From Halomonas sp. 54_146 (GTDB taxonomy: Bacteria > Pseudomonadota > Gammaproteobacteria > Pseudomonadales > Halomonadaceae), in contig NZ_LGEN01000035.1 in NCBI RefSeq assembly GCF_001507855.1, positions 1 to 40,019 of the forward strand: 40,019 nucleotides of DNA. Direction: 5' to 3'. Shown one piece after another: positions 8,525 through 17,377 of the stretch; the first letter of the stretch is position 1, and each line of letters starts with the position of its first letter. The notes beneath the pieces are model-generated. The model did not search any database. It was not told where the DNA came from and saw only the letters and a list, made by a program, of their open reading frames with translations. Both the position numbers and the translations under genes were made by a program.

Positions 8525-10087
8525 ATGTCAGCCCTTCCCACGTCCGCCGTTATTGGCGTGATCGGCGCAGGTGCCATGGGTGCCGGTATCGCTCAGGTGG
8601 CCGCCCAGGCTGGCCACTCAGTCATCCTGCATGACAATCAAGCGGGTGCTGCCAAAGCAGGCATTGATAACATTCGCCGCCAGCTGGAAAAGCGTGCTGC
8701 CAAGGGCAAGATGACCCAAGGCGATGTGGATAACATTATCGCTCGCCTGCAGCCCGCCGACGCTATCGATGCCCTGGCTGACAGCCGCTTGGTTATCGAA
8801 GCCATCGTCGAGAATCTTGAGATCAAACGTCAGGTGTTCGCCCAGCTCGAAGCGCTATGCTCGCCGGACACCTTACTCGCCAGCAACACCTCATCGCTAT
8901 CGATCACCTCTATTGCTGCGAACCTTGAACGCCCAGAGCGCATGGCGGGAATGCACTTTTTCAACCCCGCGCCCGTCATGAAGCTGGTCGAAGTGGTGTC
9001 CGGCCTGGCGACCAGCACCGAGGTCGCCGAGACCCTTTACGCCACCGCCACTGCCTGGGGCAAGGTCGCCGTGCATGCCAGCTCTACCCCGGGTTTCATT
9101 GTCAATCGGGTAGCCCGCCCCTTCTATGCCGAAGGGCTACGCCTGCTGCAGGAAGGCGCTAGCGATGCCGCCACCTTGGATGCGTTACTACGCCAGGCCG
9201 GCGGATTCCGTATGGGGCCTTTCGAGCTAATGGATCTGATCGGCCATGATGTTAACTATGCGGTGACCCGCTCGGTGTTTGATGCCTACTACGGCGATAC
9301 CCGTTTCGAGCCCTCCTTAGTACAGCAAGCGCTGGTTGAAGCCGGACGCCTGGGGCGCAAGTCCGGCCAGGGATTCTTTGACTACTCTCTTGAAGGGCAT
9401 CGTGAAGGGCAGCGTGAAGGCACCGCCAAGCCTCAGCCCAAGTTTGCGGCACCGGCCCAGGCCGAATTACCCCCGCTGGTGGTACAGGGCGATTCCGGGG
9501 TAATCGCTCCGCTATTGGAACGCGCTCAGGAAGCCGGGCTTGAGGTGGTTCGTCGCGAATCGCTGCAGCAAGACGGCACCGCTCGCCTGTACCTGGGCGA
9601 TCTGGTGCTGGCCCTCAGCGACGGGCGATGCGCCGCCGAACGTGCGGTCAATGAAGGGCTCGAAGCCTTGGTATTGTTCGACCTGTGCCTCGACTATCGC
9701 AGCGCCAGCGCTATTGCACTTTCTGCCAGCCATACGGCGTCTCCCGAGGTCTGTAAGCTTGCCACCGCCTTCTTCCAACGCCTGGGAGTGGACGTCGTCT
9801 GGCTGACCGACACACCGGGGCTGGTGGTATTGCGCACCGTGGCCATGCTAGCCAATGAAGCCGCCGACGCTGTATTACAGGGTGTATGCAGTGCCGAGGA
9901 TGGTGACCTGGCCATGCAGGCCGGGGTCAACTACCCCCGCGGCCCCTTGGCCTGGGCGGATGCCCTAGGTGTTCCCTTCATCCACCGCACCCTTACGCAC
10001 CTACAGCAGAGCTACGGCGAAGAGCGCTATCGCAGCTCTTTCCTGCTGCGTCGCAAAGCCCTGACCGAGGAAAGTTTCCATGAGTGA
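8525..10087 (+). CDS. paaH: PaaH, 3-hydroxyadipyl-CoA dehydrogenase
   Basis: A 520-residue 3-hydroxyacyl-CoA dehydrogenase. The NAD-binding site IGVIGAGAMGAGIAQVAAQAGH is at the N-terminus and the family motif GMHFFNPAPVMKLVEVV follows. A second 3HCDH C-terminal domain fills residues ~400-520 (YPRGPLAWADALG), as is normal for the long PaaH/PaaC type. It oxidises 3-hydroxyadipyl-CoA to 3-oxoadipyl-CoA. A short repetitive insert of about 25 residues (EGHREGQREGTAKPQPK) links the two halves at residues ~290-315 and is probably a flexible linker. The start is ATG at 8525 behind the GGGAGAG at the end of paaG, and the end overlaps paaI by 8 bases. Confidence 0.92.
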   Translation: MSALPTSAVIGVIGAGAMGAGIAQVAAQAGHSVILHDNQAGAAKAGIDNIRRQLEKRAAKGKMTQGDVDNIIARLQPADAIDALADSRLVIEAIVENLEIKRQVFAQLEALCSPDTLLASNTSSLSITSIAANLERPERMAGMHFFNPAPVMKLVEVVSGLATSTEVAETLYATATAWGKVAVHASSTPGFIVNRVARPFYAEGLRLLQEGASDAATLDALLRQAGGFRMGPFELMDLIGHDVNYAVTRSVFDAYYGDTRFEPSLVQQALVEAGRLGRKSGQGFFDYSLEGHREGQREGTAKPQPKFAAPAQAELPPLVVQGDSGVIAPLLERAQEAGLEVVRRESLQQDGTARLYLGDLVLALSDGRCAAERAVNEGLEALVLFDLCLDYRSASAIALSASHTASPEVCKLATAFFQRLGVDVVWLTDTPGLVVLRTVAMLANEAADAVLQGVCSAEDGDLAMQAGVNYPRGPLAWADALGVPFIHRTLTHLQQSYGEERYRSSFLLRRKALTEESFHE

Positions 10088-10547
10088 GTCTCAACTGACC
10101 CCGCAACAACTGGCCGAAGCCTGTGCCGAGGCGATGTTTTCCCGCGACCATGCTAGCCAAGGCTTGGGTATGCGCATCACTCGCATAGCACCCGGCTATG
10201 CCGAACTCACCATGACCGTGCGCCAAGACATGGTGCAGGGCCATGGCAACTGCCATGGCGGATTTCTGTTTACCTTGGCCGACTCCGCCTTTGCGTTTGC
10301 CTGCAATAGCTATGATGAAGCCACCGTAGGCGCGGGCTGCAGTATTGACTATCTCGGCCCCGGCCAGCTCGGTGATGTGCTCACTGCCACCGCCGAAGAA
10401 CGCAGCCGCCGCGGCCGTACCGGCATTTATGACATCACACTGCGCAATCAGCACGGTGACACCATTGCCCTATTTCGCGGGCATTCCTATAAAGTTCGCG
10501 GCACCGTAAGACGCCTGGAAAATACTGCTACTGGAGACAACCAATGA
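10080..10547 (+). CDS. paaI: PaaI, hydroxyphenylacetyl-CoA thioesterase
   Basis: A 155-residue hotdog-fold thioesterase of the PaaI type. [23 protein letters not shown] holds the active-site aspartate region, and [16 protein letters not shown] is the second conserved strand. In E. coli, PaaI hydrolyses ring-hydroxylated phenylacetyl-CoAs, freeing CoA that would otherwise be trapped. It overlaps paaH at its start (ATG at 10080 behind GAGGAAAGTT) and paaJ at its end (ATGA), so the three are translationally coupled. Confidence 0.92.
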   Translation: MSESQLTPQQLAEACAEAMFSRDHASQGLGMRITRIAPGYAELTMTVRQDMVQGHGNCHGGFLFTLADSAFAFACNSYDEATVGAGCSIDYLGPGQLGDVLTATAEERSRRGRTGIYDITLRNQHGDTIALFRGHSYKVRGTVRRLENTATGDNQ

Positions 10548-11749
10548 AAGACGCGCTGATAATTGATGCTATTCGTACCCCAATTGGTCGCTACGGCGGC
10601 GCGCTTTCAAGTATGCGTGCCGATGATCTCGGAGCCGTCCCCATGCGCACCCTGATGGAACGCAACCCGAGTGTCGACTGGTCACTGATTGACGATATTT
10701 TTTATGGCTGCGCCAACCAAGCTGGGGAAGATAACCGCAACGTGGCACGCATGTCTGCGCTGCTTGCTGGGCTTCCAGTCGAGGTGCCTGGCACCACTAT
10801 CAACCGTCTTTGTGGCTCTGGTATGGATGCGATAGGCAATGCCGCCCGCACCATTAAGACCGGCGAAGCGGGGCTAATGATCGCCGGTGGTGTGGAATCG
10901 ATGTCCCGCGCGCCCTTTGTGATGGGCAAGGCCGAACAGGCCTTCTCACGCCAGGCCAATATTTTCGACACTACCATCGGCTGGCGCTTCATCAATCGTG
11001 CCATGAAAACCCAGTTCGGGGTGGATTCGATGCCCGAAACCGCCGAGAACGTGGCCGAGCAGTTCGGTATTTCTCGGGAAGATCAGGATGCCTTTGCGCT
11101 ACGCAGCCAGCAGCGCACCGCGGCTGCCATGCAGGCTGGCCGTCTGGCTGAGGAAATCGTTGCGGTCGAAATACCCCGCCGCAAACAGGACCCTCTAGTG
11201 GTGGATACCGACGAACACCCGCGTGCCTCCACCACCGCAGAGCAACTTGCTAAGCTGCCTACTCCCTTCCGCGAAGGCGGCAGCGTCACGGCAGGCAATG
11301 CCTCCGGTGTTAACGATGGTGCCTGTGCGCTATTAATGACGTCTCCCGAACAAGCGGAGCGCTTCGGCTTAAAAGGCCGCGCCCGTGTGGTGGGTATGGC
11401 TACTGCCGGGGTGGAGCCCCGCATCATGGGGTTCGGCCCTTCACCAGCCACCCGCAAAGTACTCGCACAGACTGGGCTAACCCTCAGCCAGATGGACGTT
11501 ATTGAACTCAATGAAGCCTTCGCTGCTCAGGCCTTGGCCGTCATGCGCGACCTAGGCCTTGACGACGATGCCGAACACGTCAACCCAAATGGCGGCGCCA
11601 TTGCCCTGGGGCACCCACTGGGCATGAGTGGCGCACGGCTGGTCACTACCGCCCTGCATGAACTCGAACGTCGGCAAGGACGCTTTGCGCTATGCACCAT
11701 GTGCATCGGTGTTGGCCAAGGCATTGCTCTGATCATTGAGCGTTTATAA
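10544..11749 (+). CDS. paaJ: PaaJ, 3-oxoadipyl-CoA / 3-oxo-5,6-dehydrosuberyl-CoA thiolase
   Basis: A 401-residue thiolase. The acyl-accepting cysteine is C90 in [13 protein letters not shown], the base histidine lies in [17 protein letters not shown], and the second catalytic cysteine in [10 protein letters not shown]. In the pathway it cleaves 3-oxo-5,6-dehydrosuberyl-CoA and then 3-oxoadipyl-CoA, giving acetyl-CoA and succinyl-CoA. The protein is also close to PcaF; the position between paaI and paaK decides the name. The ATG overlaps the paaI stop (ATGA). Confidence 0.92.
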   Translation: MKDALIIDAIRTPIGRYGGALSSMRADDLGAVPMRTLMERNPSVDWSLIDDIFYGCANQAGEDNRNVARMSALLAGLPVEVPGTTINRLCGSGMDAIGNAARTIKTGEAGLMIAGGVESMSRAPFVMGKAEQAFSRQANIFDTTIGWRFINRAMKTQFGVDSMPETAENVAEQFGISREDQDAFALRSQQRTAAAMQAGRLAEEIVAVEIPRRKQDPLVVDTDEHPRASTTAEQLAKLPTPFREGGSVTAGNASGVNDGACALLMTSPEQAERFGLKGRARVVGMATAGVEPRIMGFGPSPATRKVLAQTGLTLSQMDVIELNEAFAAQALAVMRDLGLDDDAEHVNPNGGAIALGHPLGMSGARLVTTALHELERRQGRFALCTMCIGVGQGIALIIERL

Positions 11750-11818
11750 ATCTATTACTCAAATAATAGCTCGTATTGACATTCGTCCAATAACAACTTG
11801 CTTCACCGGAGATCCCTG

Positions 11819-13132
11819 ATGAATCACCCTGCAACGCATATCGACACCGCAACGCTCGACCCCCTAGAAACTGCCAGCGTTGATGAGCTGCGCGCTACTC
11901 AGCTCAAGCGCATGCAGTGGAGTCTGAAGCACGCCTACGACAATGTTCCGTTCTATCGCCAGTCGTTTGACAAAGCTGGGGTGCATCCTGATGACATACA
12001 GACGCTAGCGGATCTTGCCAAACTGCCTTTCACCACCAAGGCCGATTTACGCGACAACTACCCGTTTGGCATGTTGGCCACGCCGATGAGCGAGATTGTT
12101 CGTATACATGCCTCTAGCGGCACCACCGGTCAACCCACTGTGGTGGGCTATACCCAGAAGGATATTGATATCTGGTCTGATGTGGTGGCGCGCTCAATTC
12201 GTGCCGCTGGTGGCAGCCGTAACGACAAAGTGCATGTGGCGTATGGCTACGGCCTGTTTACCGGTGGGATGGGAGCCCATTATGGCGCTGAACGCCTTGG
12301 CTGCGCGGTGATTCCCATGTCTGGTGGTCAGACTGAAAAGCAAGTTCAGCTGATCCGTGATTTCCAGCCGGACATCATCATGGTCACCCCCTCCTATATG
12401 CTTAACATTGCTGATGAAATGGAGCGTCAAGGTATTGACCCACATACGCTTCCTCTGCGTACAGGCATCTTCGGCGCTGAGCCCTGGACTGACAGCATGC
12501 GCACCGCCCTCGAAAACCGTTTGGGTATCAATGCGCTAGATATCTATGGTCTATCAGAAGTCATGGGGCCAGGCGTGGGCATGGAGTGCTTGGAAACCAA
12601 GGACGGCCCGACCATTTGGGAAGACCATTTTTACCCTGAGATTATCGACCCCGTCAGCGGCAACGTTTTGCCAGATGGTGAATATGGTGAGTTAGTATTT
12701 ACAACACTCACTAAAGAAGGCCTGCCGGTCATTCGCTACCGCACCCGTGACTTAACCCGCCTGCTGCCCGGCACCGCACGCCCGATGCGGCGCATTGATA
12801 AAATCACCGGCCGTAGCGATGACATGCTGATCATCCGTGGGGTCAATGTGTTCCCTACCCAGGTCGAAGAACAGCTACTCAAGATTGCCTCTCTTTCTCC
12901 CCATTACGAGATCGAAGTCAGCCGCCAAGGCAATATGGATATGGTGCTTGTTCGTGTGGAGGCAAGTCACCCTGATATTGCCCGAGACCCTACCGCCTGT
13001 GAGCAAGCCGCTAAACAGCTACAGCACGCTATCAAGACTTACATTGGTATCAGTACTCAAGTTGAGGTCTGCCAAGTAGAGAGCGTCATGCGTTCACTAG
13101 GCAAGGCTAGACGCGTTAAAGATCTACGCTGA
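11819..13132 (+). CDS. paaK: PaaK, phenylacetate-CoA ligase
   Basis: A 437-residue adenylate-forming ligase that activates phenylacetate with ATP and CoA, the first pathway step. The AMP-binding loop HASSGTTGQPTVVGYT, the SGGQTEKQ and YGLSEVMGPG segments and the C-terminal hinge RTRDLTRLLPG...ITGRSDDMLIIRGVNVFP are all family-typical. The start is ATG at 11819, behind CCGGAGATCCCTG; a frame opening at a TTG at 11798 adds only 7 residues. The 69-bp gap after paaJ contains TTGACA at 11776, but no good -10 follows, so I take paaK as the last gene of the paaF operon. Confidence 0.93.
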   Translation: MNHPATHIDTATLDPLETASVDELRATQLKRMQWSLKHAYDNVPFYRQSFDKAGVHPDDIQTLADLAKLPFTTKADLRDNYPFGMLATPMSEIVRIHASSGTTGQPTVVGYTQKDIDIWSDVVARSIRAAGGSRNDKVHVAYGYGLFTGGMGAHYGAERLGCAVIPMSGGQTEKQVQLIRDFQPDIIMVTPSYMLNIADEMERQGIDPHTLPLRTGIFGAEPWTDSMRTALENRLGINALDIYGLSEVMGPGVGMECLETKDGPTIWEDHFYPEIIDPVSGNVLPDGEYGELVFTTLTKEGLPVIRYRTRDLTRLLPGTARPMRRIDKITGRSDDMLIIRGVNVFPTQVEEQLLKIASLSPHYEIEVSRQGNMDMVLVRVEASHPDIARDPTACEQAAKQLQHAIKTYIGISTQVEVCQVESVMRSLGKARRVKDLR

Positions 13133-13160
13133 TTCAGCCTTCGAGCATCTAACCGCTCTT

Positions 13161-13198
13161 AAAAGCCCCTAAAGGAATCCTCCTTAAGGGGCTTTTTT
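13161..13198 (+). terminator. Strong terminator after paaK
   Basis: AAAAGCCCCT (13161-13170) pairs with AGGGGCTTTT (13187-13196), and an inner AAGGA/TCCTT pairing gives a hairpin of about 15 bp with one mismatch. A run of six T follows the stem GC part. It separates the paaF-K and paaA-E transcripts. Confidence 0.9.
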
Positions 13199-13313
13199 AT
13201 TCACAAGCAGTCAATTTCAGCCAAAAATAAAAACCATTAAGAATCACTTACTTTTAGCCATTTACCCCTTAAAGGCCATGATTATTGGCCTTACCTGTTA
13301 TCACAAAGTCTTA

Positions 13314-13362
13314 AAGTGACACGCAAAATACTTGTTGATAAAATATTTTGTGTCACTATACT
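13314..13362 (+). promoter_or_regulatory. paaA promoter with inverted GTGACAC operator
   Basis: TTGATA (13335-13340), 16 bp, TATACT (13357-13362): the same architecture as at paaF. Two inverted copies of one motif flank the -35: AAGTGACACGCAAAATA from 13315, and its mirror TATTTTGTGTCACTA at about 13344-13358. The second arm overlaps the spacer and -10, which is what a repressor site would do. PaaX is the obvious candidate. The rest of the gap 13199-13313 is AT-rich with no gene. Confidence 0.65.
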
Positions 13363-13412
13363 TTAAGTAAGAAAATCACACTCCTTCTTGTACCGACGCC
13401 GCGGAGGTCTCT

Positions 13413-14399
13413 ATGTACGCGCAGCTCGTTGAAACCGGTTCCAGCAAACTCAAGACACTTGACGAAATGGGCCCTGAGGAACGCCAGTTCCAAGAGCGCA
13501 TCAATGATGAAATTAAGATTGAGCCGAAAAATTGGATGCCAGACGCCTATCGCAAGACATTGATACGCCAAATATCCCAACACGCTCACTCTGAGATCGT
13601 TGGCATGCTTCCCGAAGGCAACTGGCTAACACGGGCACCAACACTAAAACGCAAGCTACAGCTGATGGCCAAAATTCAGGATGAGGCAGGCCACGGCCTG
13701 TACCTTTATAGCGCGATGGAAACCCTGGGTGCCGACCGCGACGAAGAGATCGACAAGCTTCACGACGGCCGTGCCAAATACTCCAGTATCTTCAACTACC
13801 CAACGCTCAACTGGGCAGACATGGGCACTGTCGGTTGGCTTGTTGATGGCGCAGCCATCGTTAATCAGGTGCCGCTACAGCGCACCTCATATGGACCCTA
13901 CTCACGAGCCATGATTCGCGTGTGTAAAGAAGAGAGCTTCCATCAACGTCAGGGATATCAGATTCTGCTGACCATGATGCAAGAAGGTACTGACGACCAG
14001 AAGGCCATGGTGCAGGACTCTATTAATCGCTTCTGGTGGCCAGCGTTAATGATGTTCGGACCCTCCGACGAAAATTCTCCTAACAGTGCCCAGTCAATGG
14101 CCTGGAAGATCAAGCGCCACAGTAACGATGAGCTGCGCCAGCGTTTCCTCGACCAAACCGTACCGCAGCTAGAGCTTTTGGGCTGCACTGCGCCTGACCC
14201 GGATCTCAAATATAACGAAGAGACCGGTCACTATGAGTTTGGTGAAATTGATTGGCAGGAATTCTTCGACGTAGTCAAAGGCAACGGCCCCTGCAACCGC
14301 GAGCGCATCGAAGCACGTCGTAGCGCCATCGATAACGGTGCCTGGGTACGTGAAGCCGCCGTAGCTTACGCTGCAAAACGTCAACGCAAAGCGGCTTAA
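13413..14399 (+). CDS. paaA: PaaA, phenylacetyl-CoA 1,2-epoxidase catalytic subunit
   Basis: A 328-residue ferritin-like di-iron oxygenase subunit. Iron-binding E-x-x-H motifs are visible in [18 protein letters not shown] and [11 protein letters not shown]. With PaaC it forms the core of the epoxidase, which adds one oxygen atom to the ring of phenylacetyl-CoA; electrons arrive from PaaE. Length and sequence are normal for the family. The start is ATG at 13413 behind GCGGAGGTCTCT. It is first in paaABCDE, and an unusually long 118-bp gap with a hairpin separates it from paaB. Confidence 0.95.
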   Translation: MYAQLVETGSSKLKTLDEMGPEERQFQERINDEIKIEPKNWMPDAYRKTLIRQISQHAHSEIVGMLPEGNWLTRAPTLKRKLQLMAKIQDEAGHGLYLYSAMETLGADRDEEIDKLHDGRAKYSSIFNYPTLNWADMGTVGWLVDGAAIVNQVPLQRTSYGPYSRAMIRVCKEESFHQRQGYQILLTMMQEGTDDQKAMVQDSINRFWWPALMMFGPSDENSPNSAQSMAWKIKRHSNDELRQRFLDQTVPQLELLGCTAPDPDLKYNEETGHYEFGEIDWQEFFDVVKGNGPCNRERIEARRSAIDNGAWVREAAVAYAAKRQRKAA

Positions 14400-14472
14400 G
14401 CTGGCAGTGATGCTTAAGCACCGATAAAAGCAAGACCCTGATTTCTCAACATACGATTTATTCAAATAATAC

Positions 14473-14495
14473 GGAGTCTCGTAAGGCGAGGCTCC
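14473..14495 (+). other. Hairpin in the paaA-paaB gap
   Basis: GGAGTCTCG pairs with CGAGGCTCC (one G-T wobble, loop TAAGG) 22 bases before paaB. A 10-bp palindrome TGCTTAAGCA lies at 14411-14420. There is no T-run. It probably influences mRNA processing or partial termination, setting PaaA relative to the following subunits. Confidence 0.45.
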
Positions 14496-14517
14496 TTTGA
14501 CCAACGAGGCTTCTCCC

Positions 14518-14799
14518 ATGGCTGACTGGCCCCTCTTCGAAGTTTTTATACGTAGCAAGCATGGCCTTAATCACAAGCACGTTGGCAGCGTACACGCCGC
14601 CGACCGTAGCATGGCAATCGAAAACGCCCGCGAGCTTTATACTCGCCGCAATGAAGGGGTGAGCATTTGGATTATTCCGGCCAGCGAAATCACCGCTTCT
14701 TCCCCTGATGAGAAAGAGCCACTGTTCGACCCGTCTAACGACAAAGTGTATCGCCACGCATCCTTCTACAAACTGCCGAAAGAAGTCGGCCACATGTGA
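14518..14799 (+). CDS. paaB: PaaB, epoxidase structural subunit
   Basis: A 93-residue PaaB protein (family about 95). MADWPLFEVFIRSKHGLNHKHVGSVHAADRSMAIENARELYTRR is near-invariant in the family. PaaB has no catalytic residues; it bridges PaaAC heterodimers in the epoxidase complex. I chose the ATG at 14518, which gives the conserved N-terminus behind ACGAGG. A frame starting from a TTG at 14497 would add seven non-conserved residues. Its stop is 11 bases before paaC. Confidence 0.95.
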   Translation: MADWPLFEVFIRSKHGLNHKHVGSVHAADRSMAIENARELYTRRNEGVSIWIIPASEITASSPDEKEPLFDPSNDKVYRHASFYKLPKEVGHM

Positions 14800-14810
14800 G
14801 GGAGGCTGTC

Positions 14811-15590
14811 ATGCATAACGTAGCTCAAAAGACACAAACACCGTTGATTACCTATCTGTTGCGCCTTGGCGACAGTGCTTTAGTGCTTGGCCAACGTAGT
14901 GCGCAACTGTGTGGCAAGGCCCCGGCGCTGGAAGAAGAAATGGCGCTAATGAATGTGGGTCTCGATCTGTTCGGGCAGGCACGCAACTGGCTCGCTTATG
15001 CCGCAGAACTTGAAGGTGAGGGCCATGATGCCGACTATCTGGCCTTTCGCCGAGACGCCCAGGACTTTCGCAACTTATTGATCGTTGAGCAGCCCAACGG
15101 CGACTTTGCCGACATCATGGGACGCCAGTTCCTGTTTGATGCATGGCACGTTCACTTGCTCGAAGGTCTGGCCGATTCCAGCGACCCGCGCATTGCTGAA
15201 GTGGCCGCCAAATCGCTTAAGGAAGCGACGTACCACCTACGCCGCTCTTCTGAGTGGGTTATTCGTCTGGGCGATGGCACCGAAGAAAGCCACACTCGCA
15301 TGCAGCGCGCCTTAGACAATATCTGGCAATTTACCGGCGAGCTGGTGCAGTTCGACGAGATTGATCAGGCCATGCAAGAGGCCGGCATTGCACCCGATCC
15401 TGAAACCCTGGCCACACGCTGGAAAGCAACCGTGGAAGAAGTGCTTGAAGAAGCCACTTTAGAGCGCCCTTCCTATGACGCTTGGATGTATACCGGCGGC
15501 AAAGTCGGTCATCACACCGAGCACCTGGGCTTTCTGTTAGCGGAAATGCAATATCTTCCGAGGACGTATCCTGATGCTACCGTCTGGTAA
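14811..15590 (+). CDS. paaC: PaaC, epoxidase structural subunit
   Basis: A 259-residue ferritin-like protein that pairs with PaaA but lacks a working iron site in characterised homologues. Family signatures include GDSALVLGQRSAQLCGKAPALEEEMALMNVGLDLFGQARNWL at the N-terminus and GGKVGHHTEHLGFLLAEMQ near the C-terminus. The start is ATG at 14811 behind GAGGGAGGCTGTC. An in-frame GTG at 14796 is closer to paaB but sits inside that binding site. The end overlaps paaD by 17 bases. Confidence 0.93.
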   Translation: MHNVAQKTQTPLITYLLRLGDSALVLGQRSAQLCGKAPALEEEMALMNVGLDLFGQARNWLAYAAELEGEGHDADYLAFRRDAQDFRNLLIVEQPNGDFADIMGRQFLFDAWHVHLLEGLADSSDPRIAEVAAKSLKEATYHLRRSSEWVIRLGDGTEESHTRMQRALDNIWQFTGELVQFDEIDQAMQEAGIAPDPETLATRWKATVEEVLEEATLERPSYDAWMYTGGKVGHHTEHLGFLLAEMQYLPRTYPDATVW

Positions 15591-16173
15591 CCAACCGTCT
15601 GCGCCTATCGGTGCCGGGTCTATCGATGACTGGCCTTCCAAAGACTTGATCGGCAGCGATCGAAGCGGGCTGCCACCCGCCGGTGAAACAGGCGATGTTG
15701 ACGCCGTGCTGGCCATTTTACAGCAAGTGCCGGACCCGGAAGTTCCGGTGGTCAGCGTGGTTGAACTGGGCATTGTGCGCGATATCGATTGGCAGGATGG
15801 GCAACTGGTGGTCAGCGTGACCCCAACCTACTCCGGCTGCCCGGCCACTGAAGCGATTGAGCAGCATATTGTTGAAGCGCTGGTGGCCTCGGGCTACTCA
15901 AATCCGCTCATCCAACGCCGCCTGTCACCCGCCTGGACCACCGATTGGTTGACCGAGGCCGGCCGCGAAAAGCTGCGCGCTTACGGCATCGCCCCGCCGG
16001 TGGGAAGTGCTAGTAAGCGCAGCTTGACTGGCCAGTCTGACCCGGTAGTGCCCTGCCCCTTGTGTGGCAGTGAAGCGACCGAACGTGTCAGCGAATTCGG
16101 CTCTACGGCTTGCAAGGCGCTCTACCGCTGTCGCGATTGCCTGGAGCCTTTCGATTATTTCAAGTGTCTGTAA
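15574..16173 (+). CDS. paaD: PaaD, Fe-S assembly protein for the epoxidase
   Basis: A 199-residue protein with a DUF59/MIP18-type domain at about residues 45-125 (VPDPEVPVVSVVELGIVRDI, TYSGCPATEAI). A C-terminal zinc-ribbon-like end has CPLCGS followed by two further cysteines in CRDCLEPF. PaaD is thought to help mature the PaaE iron-sulfur cluster. At 199 residues it is longer than E. coli PaaD (about 165), because about 40 polar residues precede the domain. The ATG at 15574 follows GAGGACGTATCCTG inside paaC; translation from a later start inside the frame cannot be excluded. Confidence 0.9.
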   Translation: MLPSGNQPSAPIGAGSIDDWPSKDLIGSDRSGLPPAGETGDVDAVLAILQQVPDPEVPVVSVVELGIVRDIDWQDGQLVVSVTPTYSGCPATEAIEQHIVEALVASGYSNPLIQRRLSPAWTTDWLTEAGREKLRAYGIAPPVGSASKRSLTGQSDPVVPCPLCGSEATERVSEFGSTACKALYRCRDCLEPFDYFKCL

Positions 16174-16192
16174 AACGACGAGACCATTTCCC

Positions 16193-17275
16193 ATGAGCCG
16201 ATTTCACGCCTTGACCGTCAAAGATGTACGTAAGGAAACCCATGATGCCGTTTCCATTGCCTTCGACATTCCCGACGACCTGCTGGACGCCTTTCGCTTC
16301 ACCCAAGGGCAATACCTGACACTGCGCCACGACATCGACGGCGAAGATGTCCGTCGCTCTTACTCGATCTGCACTGGCGTTCACGAACATGAGCTGAGAG
16401 TCGCCGTCAAGCTGGTGCCGGGTGGTAGCTTTTCCACCTTTGCCAACCAGCAACTACAGCCCGGTGACCGCCTGGAAGTAATGCCGCCTCAAGGCAAGTT
16501 CTTCGTACCTCTCGACCCCAGTCGTGAAGGGCACTATCTGGCGGTAACGGCGGGCAGCGGCGTCACGCCCATCATGTCAATTGTTTCCACTACCCTGGAA
16601 AGCGAGCCGAAAAGTCGTTTTACCGTTATTTATGGTAACCGCTCCACTACAGGAACGTTGTTTCGCGAGCGCCTGCAGGATCTAAAGGATCGCTACCTGG
16701 AGCGTCTCAACATTATTTACGTGTTCAGCCGCGAGCAGCAGGAAATCGACCTTTACAATGGTCGTATCACTGCCGATAAGTGCAACGCGCTGTTTGATCG
16801 CTGGGTAGACGTACCCAAGCTCGATGCGGCTTTCCTGTGTGGCCCGCAGGAAATGACCGAGACTGTGCGCGACGTTCTGATCAACCACGGACTGCCCAAG
16901 AACAACGTCCATTTTGAACTGTTCACTGCGGGTCTACCAACGGCAGGTGCCAAACGCCGCCAAGCAGCGCAAGCGAATCAGACGGAAACCGAAACGTCCC
17001 TTATTCAGGTGATCATAGACGGGCGCACCATCGAATATAAACTGCCGCGCAATACCCAGAATATTCTGGATGCGGGTAACGAGCATGGGGCTGACCTTCC
17101 CTTCTCATGCAAGGCCGGCGTGTGCTCTACCTGTAAATCTAAAGTCATCGAAGGTGAGGTGGAAATGGATGCCAATTACGCCCTGGAAGACTATGAAATA
17201 GATGCCGGCTACGTACTGTCCTGCCAGTGCTATCCGATCAGCGACAAGGTGGTGCTCGACTTTGATGAGGTGTAA
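16193..17275 (+). CDS. paaE: PaaE, epoxidase reductase (FAD, 2Fe-2S)
   Basis: A 360-residue electron-transfer protein. An FAD-binding domain with RRSYSICTG (residues ~50-60) is followed by an NAD(P)H domain (AVTAGSGVTPIMSI, CGPQEMTETV). A C-terminal plant-type ferredoxin domain has cysteines in CKAGVCSTCKSK and later in SCQC. It passes electrons from NADPH to the PaaA di-iron site. The start is ATG at 16193, which gives the conserved MSRFHALTVKDVR; the binding site is weak (ACGAGACC). A longer frame opening at 16064 overlaps paaD and is not family sequence. Confidence 0.94.
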   Translation: MSRFHALTVKDVRKETHDAVSIAFDIPDDLLDAFRFTQGQYLTLRHDIDGEDVRRSYSICTGVHEHELRVAVKLVPGGSFSTFANQQLQPGDRLEVMPPQGKFFVPLDPSREGHYLAVTAGSGVTPIMSIVSTTLESEPKSRFTVIYGNRSTTGTLFRERLQDLKDRYLERLNIIYVFSREQQEIDLYNGRITADKCNALFDRWVDVPKLDAAFLCGPQEMTETVRDVLINHGLPKNNVHFELFTAGLPTAGAKRRQAAQANQTETETSLIQVIIDGRTIEYKLPRNTQNILDAGNEHGADLPFSCKAGVCSTCKSKVIEGEVEMDANYALEDYEIDAGYVLSCQCYPISDKVVLDFDEV

Positions 17276-17295
17276 ACCCCTGATCACCTACTTCC

Positions 17296-17324
17296 AAAGC
17301 CGGCGACAGCGTCGGCTTTATTTA
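17296..17324 (+). terminator. Hairpin after paaE (weak terminator)
   Basis: AAAGCCG (17296-17302) pairs with CGGCTTT (17313-17319) and further G/C pairs continue inward. The following ATTTATC is only modestly T-rich. It probably reduces rather than stops transcription into paaZ 53 bases later. Confidence 0.55.
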
Positions 17325-17328
17325 TCCT

Positions 17329-17364
17329 GATACCAACAATATTAGCGACACCAACAGTATTCGC
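17329..17364. repeat. 18-bp tandem repeat, two copies, before paaZ
   Basis: GATACCAACAATATTAGC (17329-17346) is followed directly by GACACCAACAGTATTCGC (17347-17364), 15 of 18 identical. It fills the space between the paaE hairpin and the paaZ ribosome binding site. Confidence 0.65.
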
Positions 17365-17377
17365 AGGAGAACGCTCA

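Noticed and set aside
9993..10454. 153-residue minus-strand frame across paaH/paaI
   Set aside because: Antisense of a translationally coupled gene pair; no independent support.
11776..11804. Internal promoter before paaK
   Set aside because: TTGACA is present, but no -10-like hexamer occurs at 15-19 bases.
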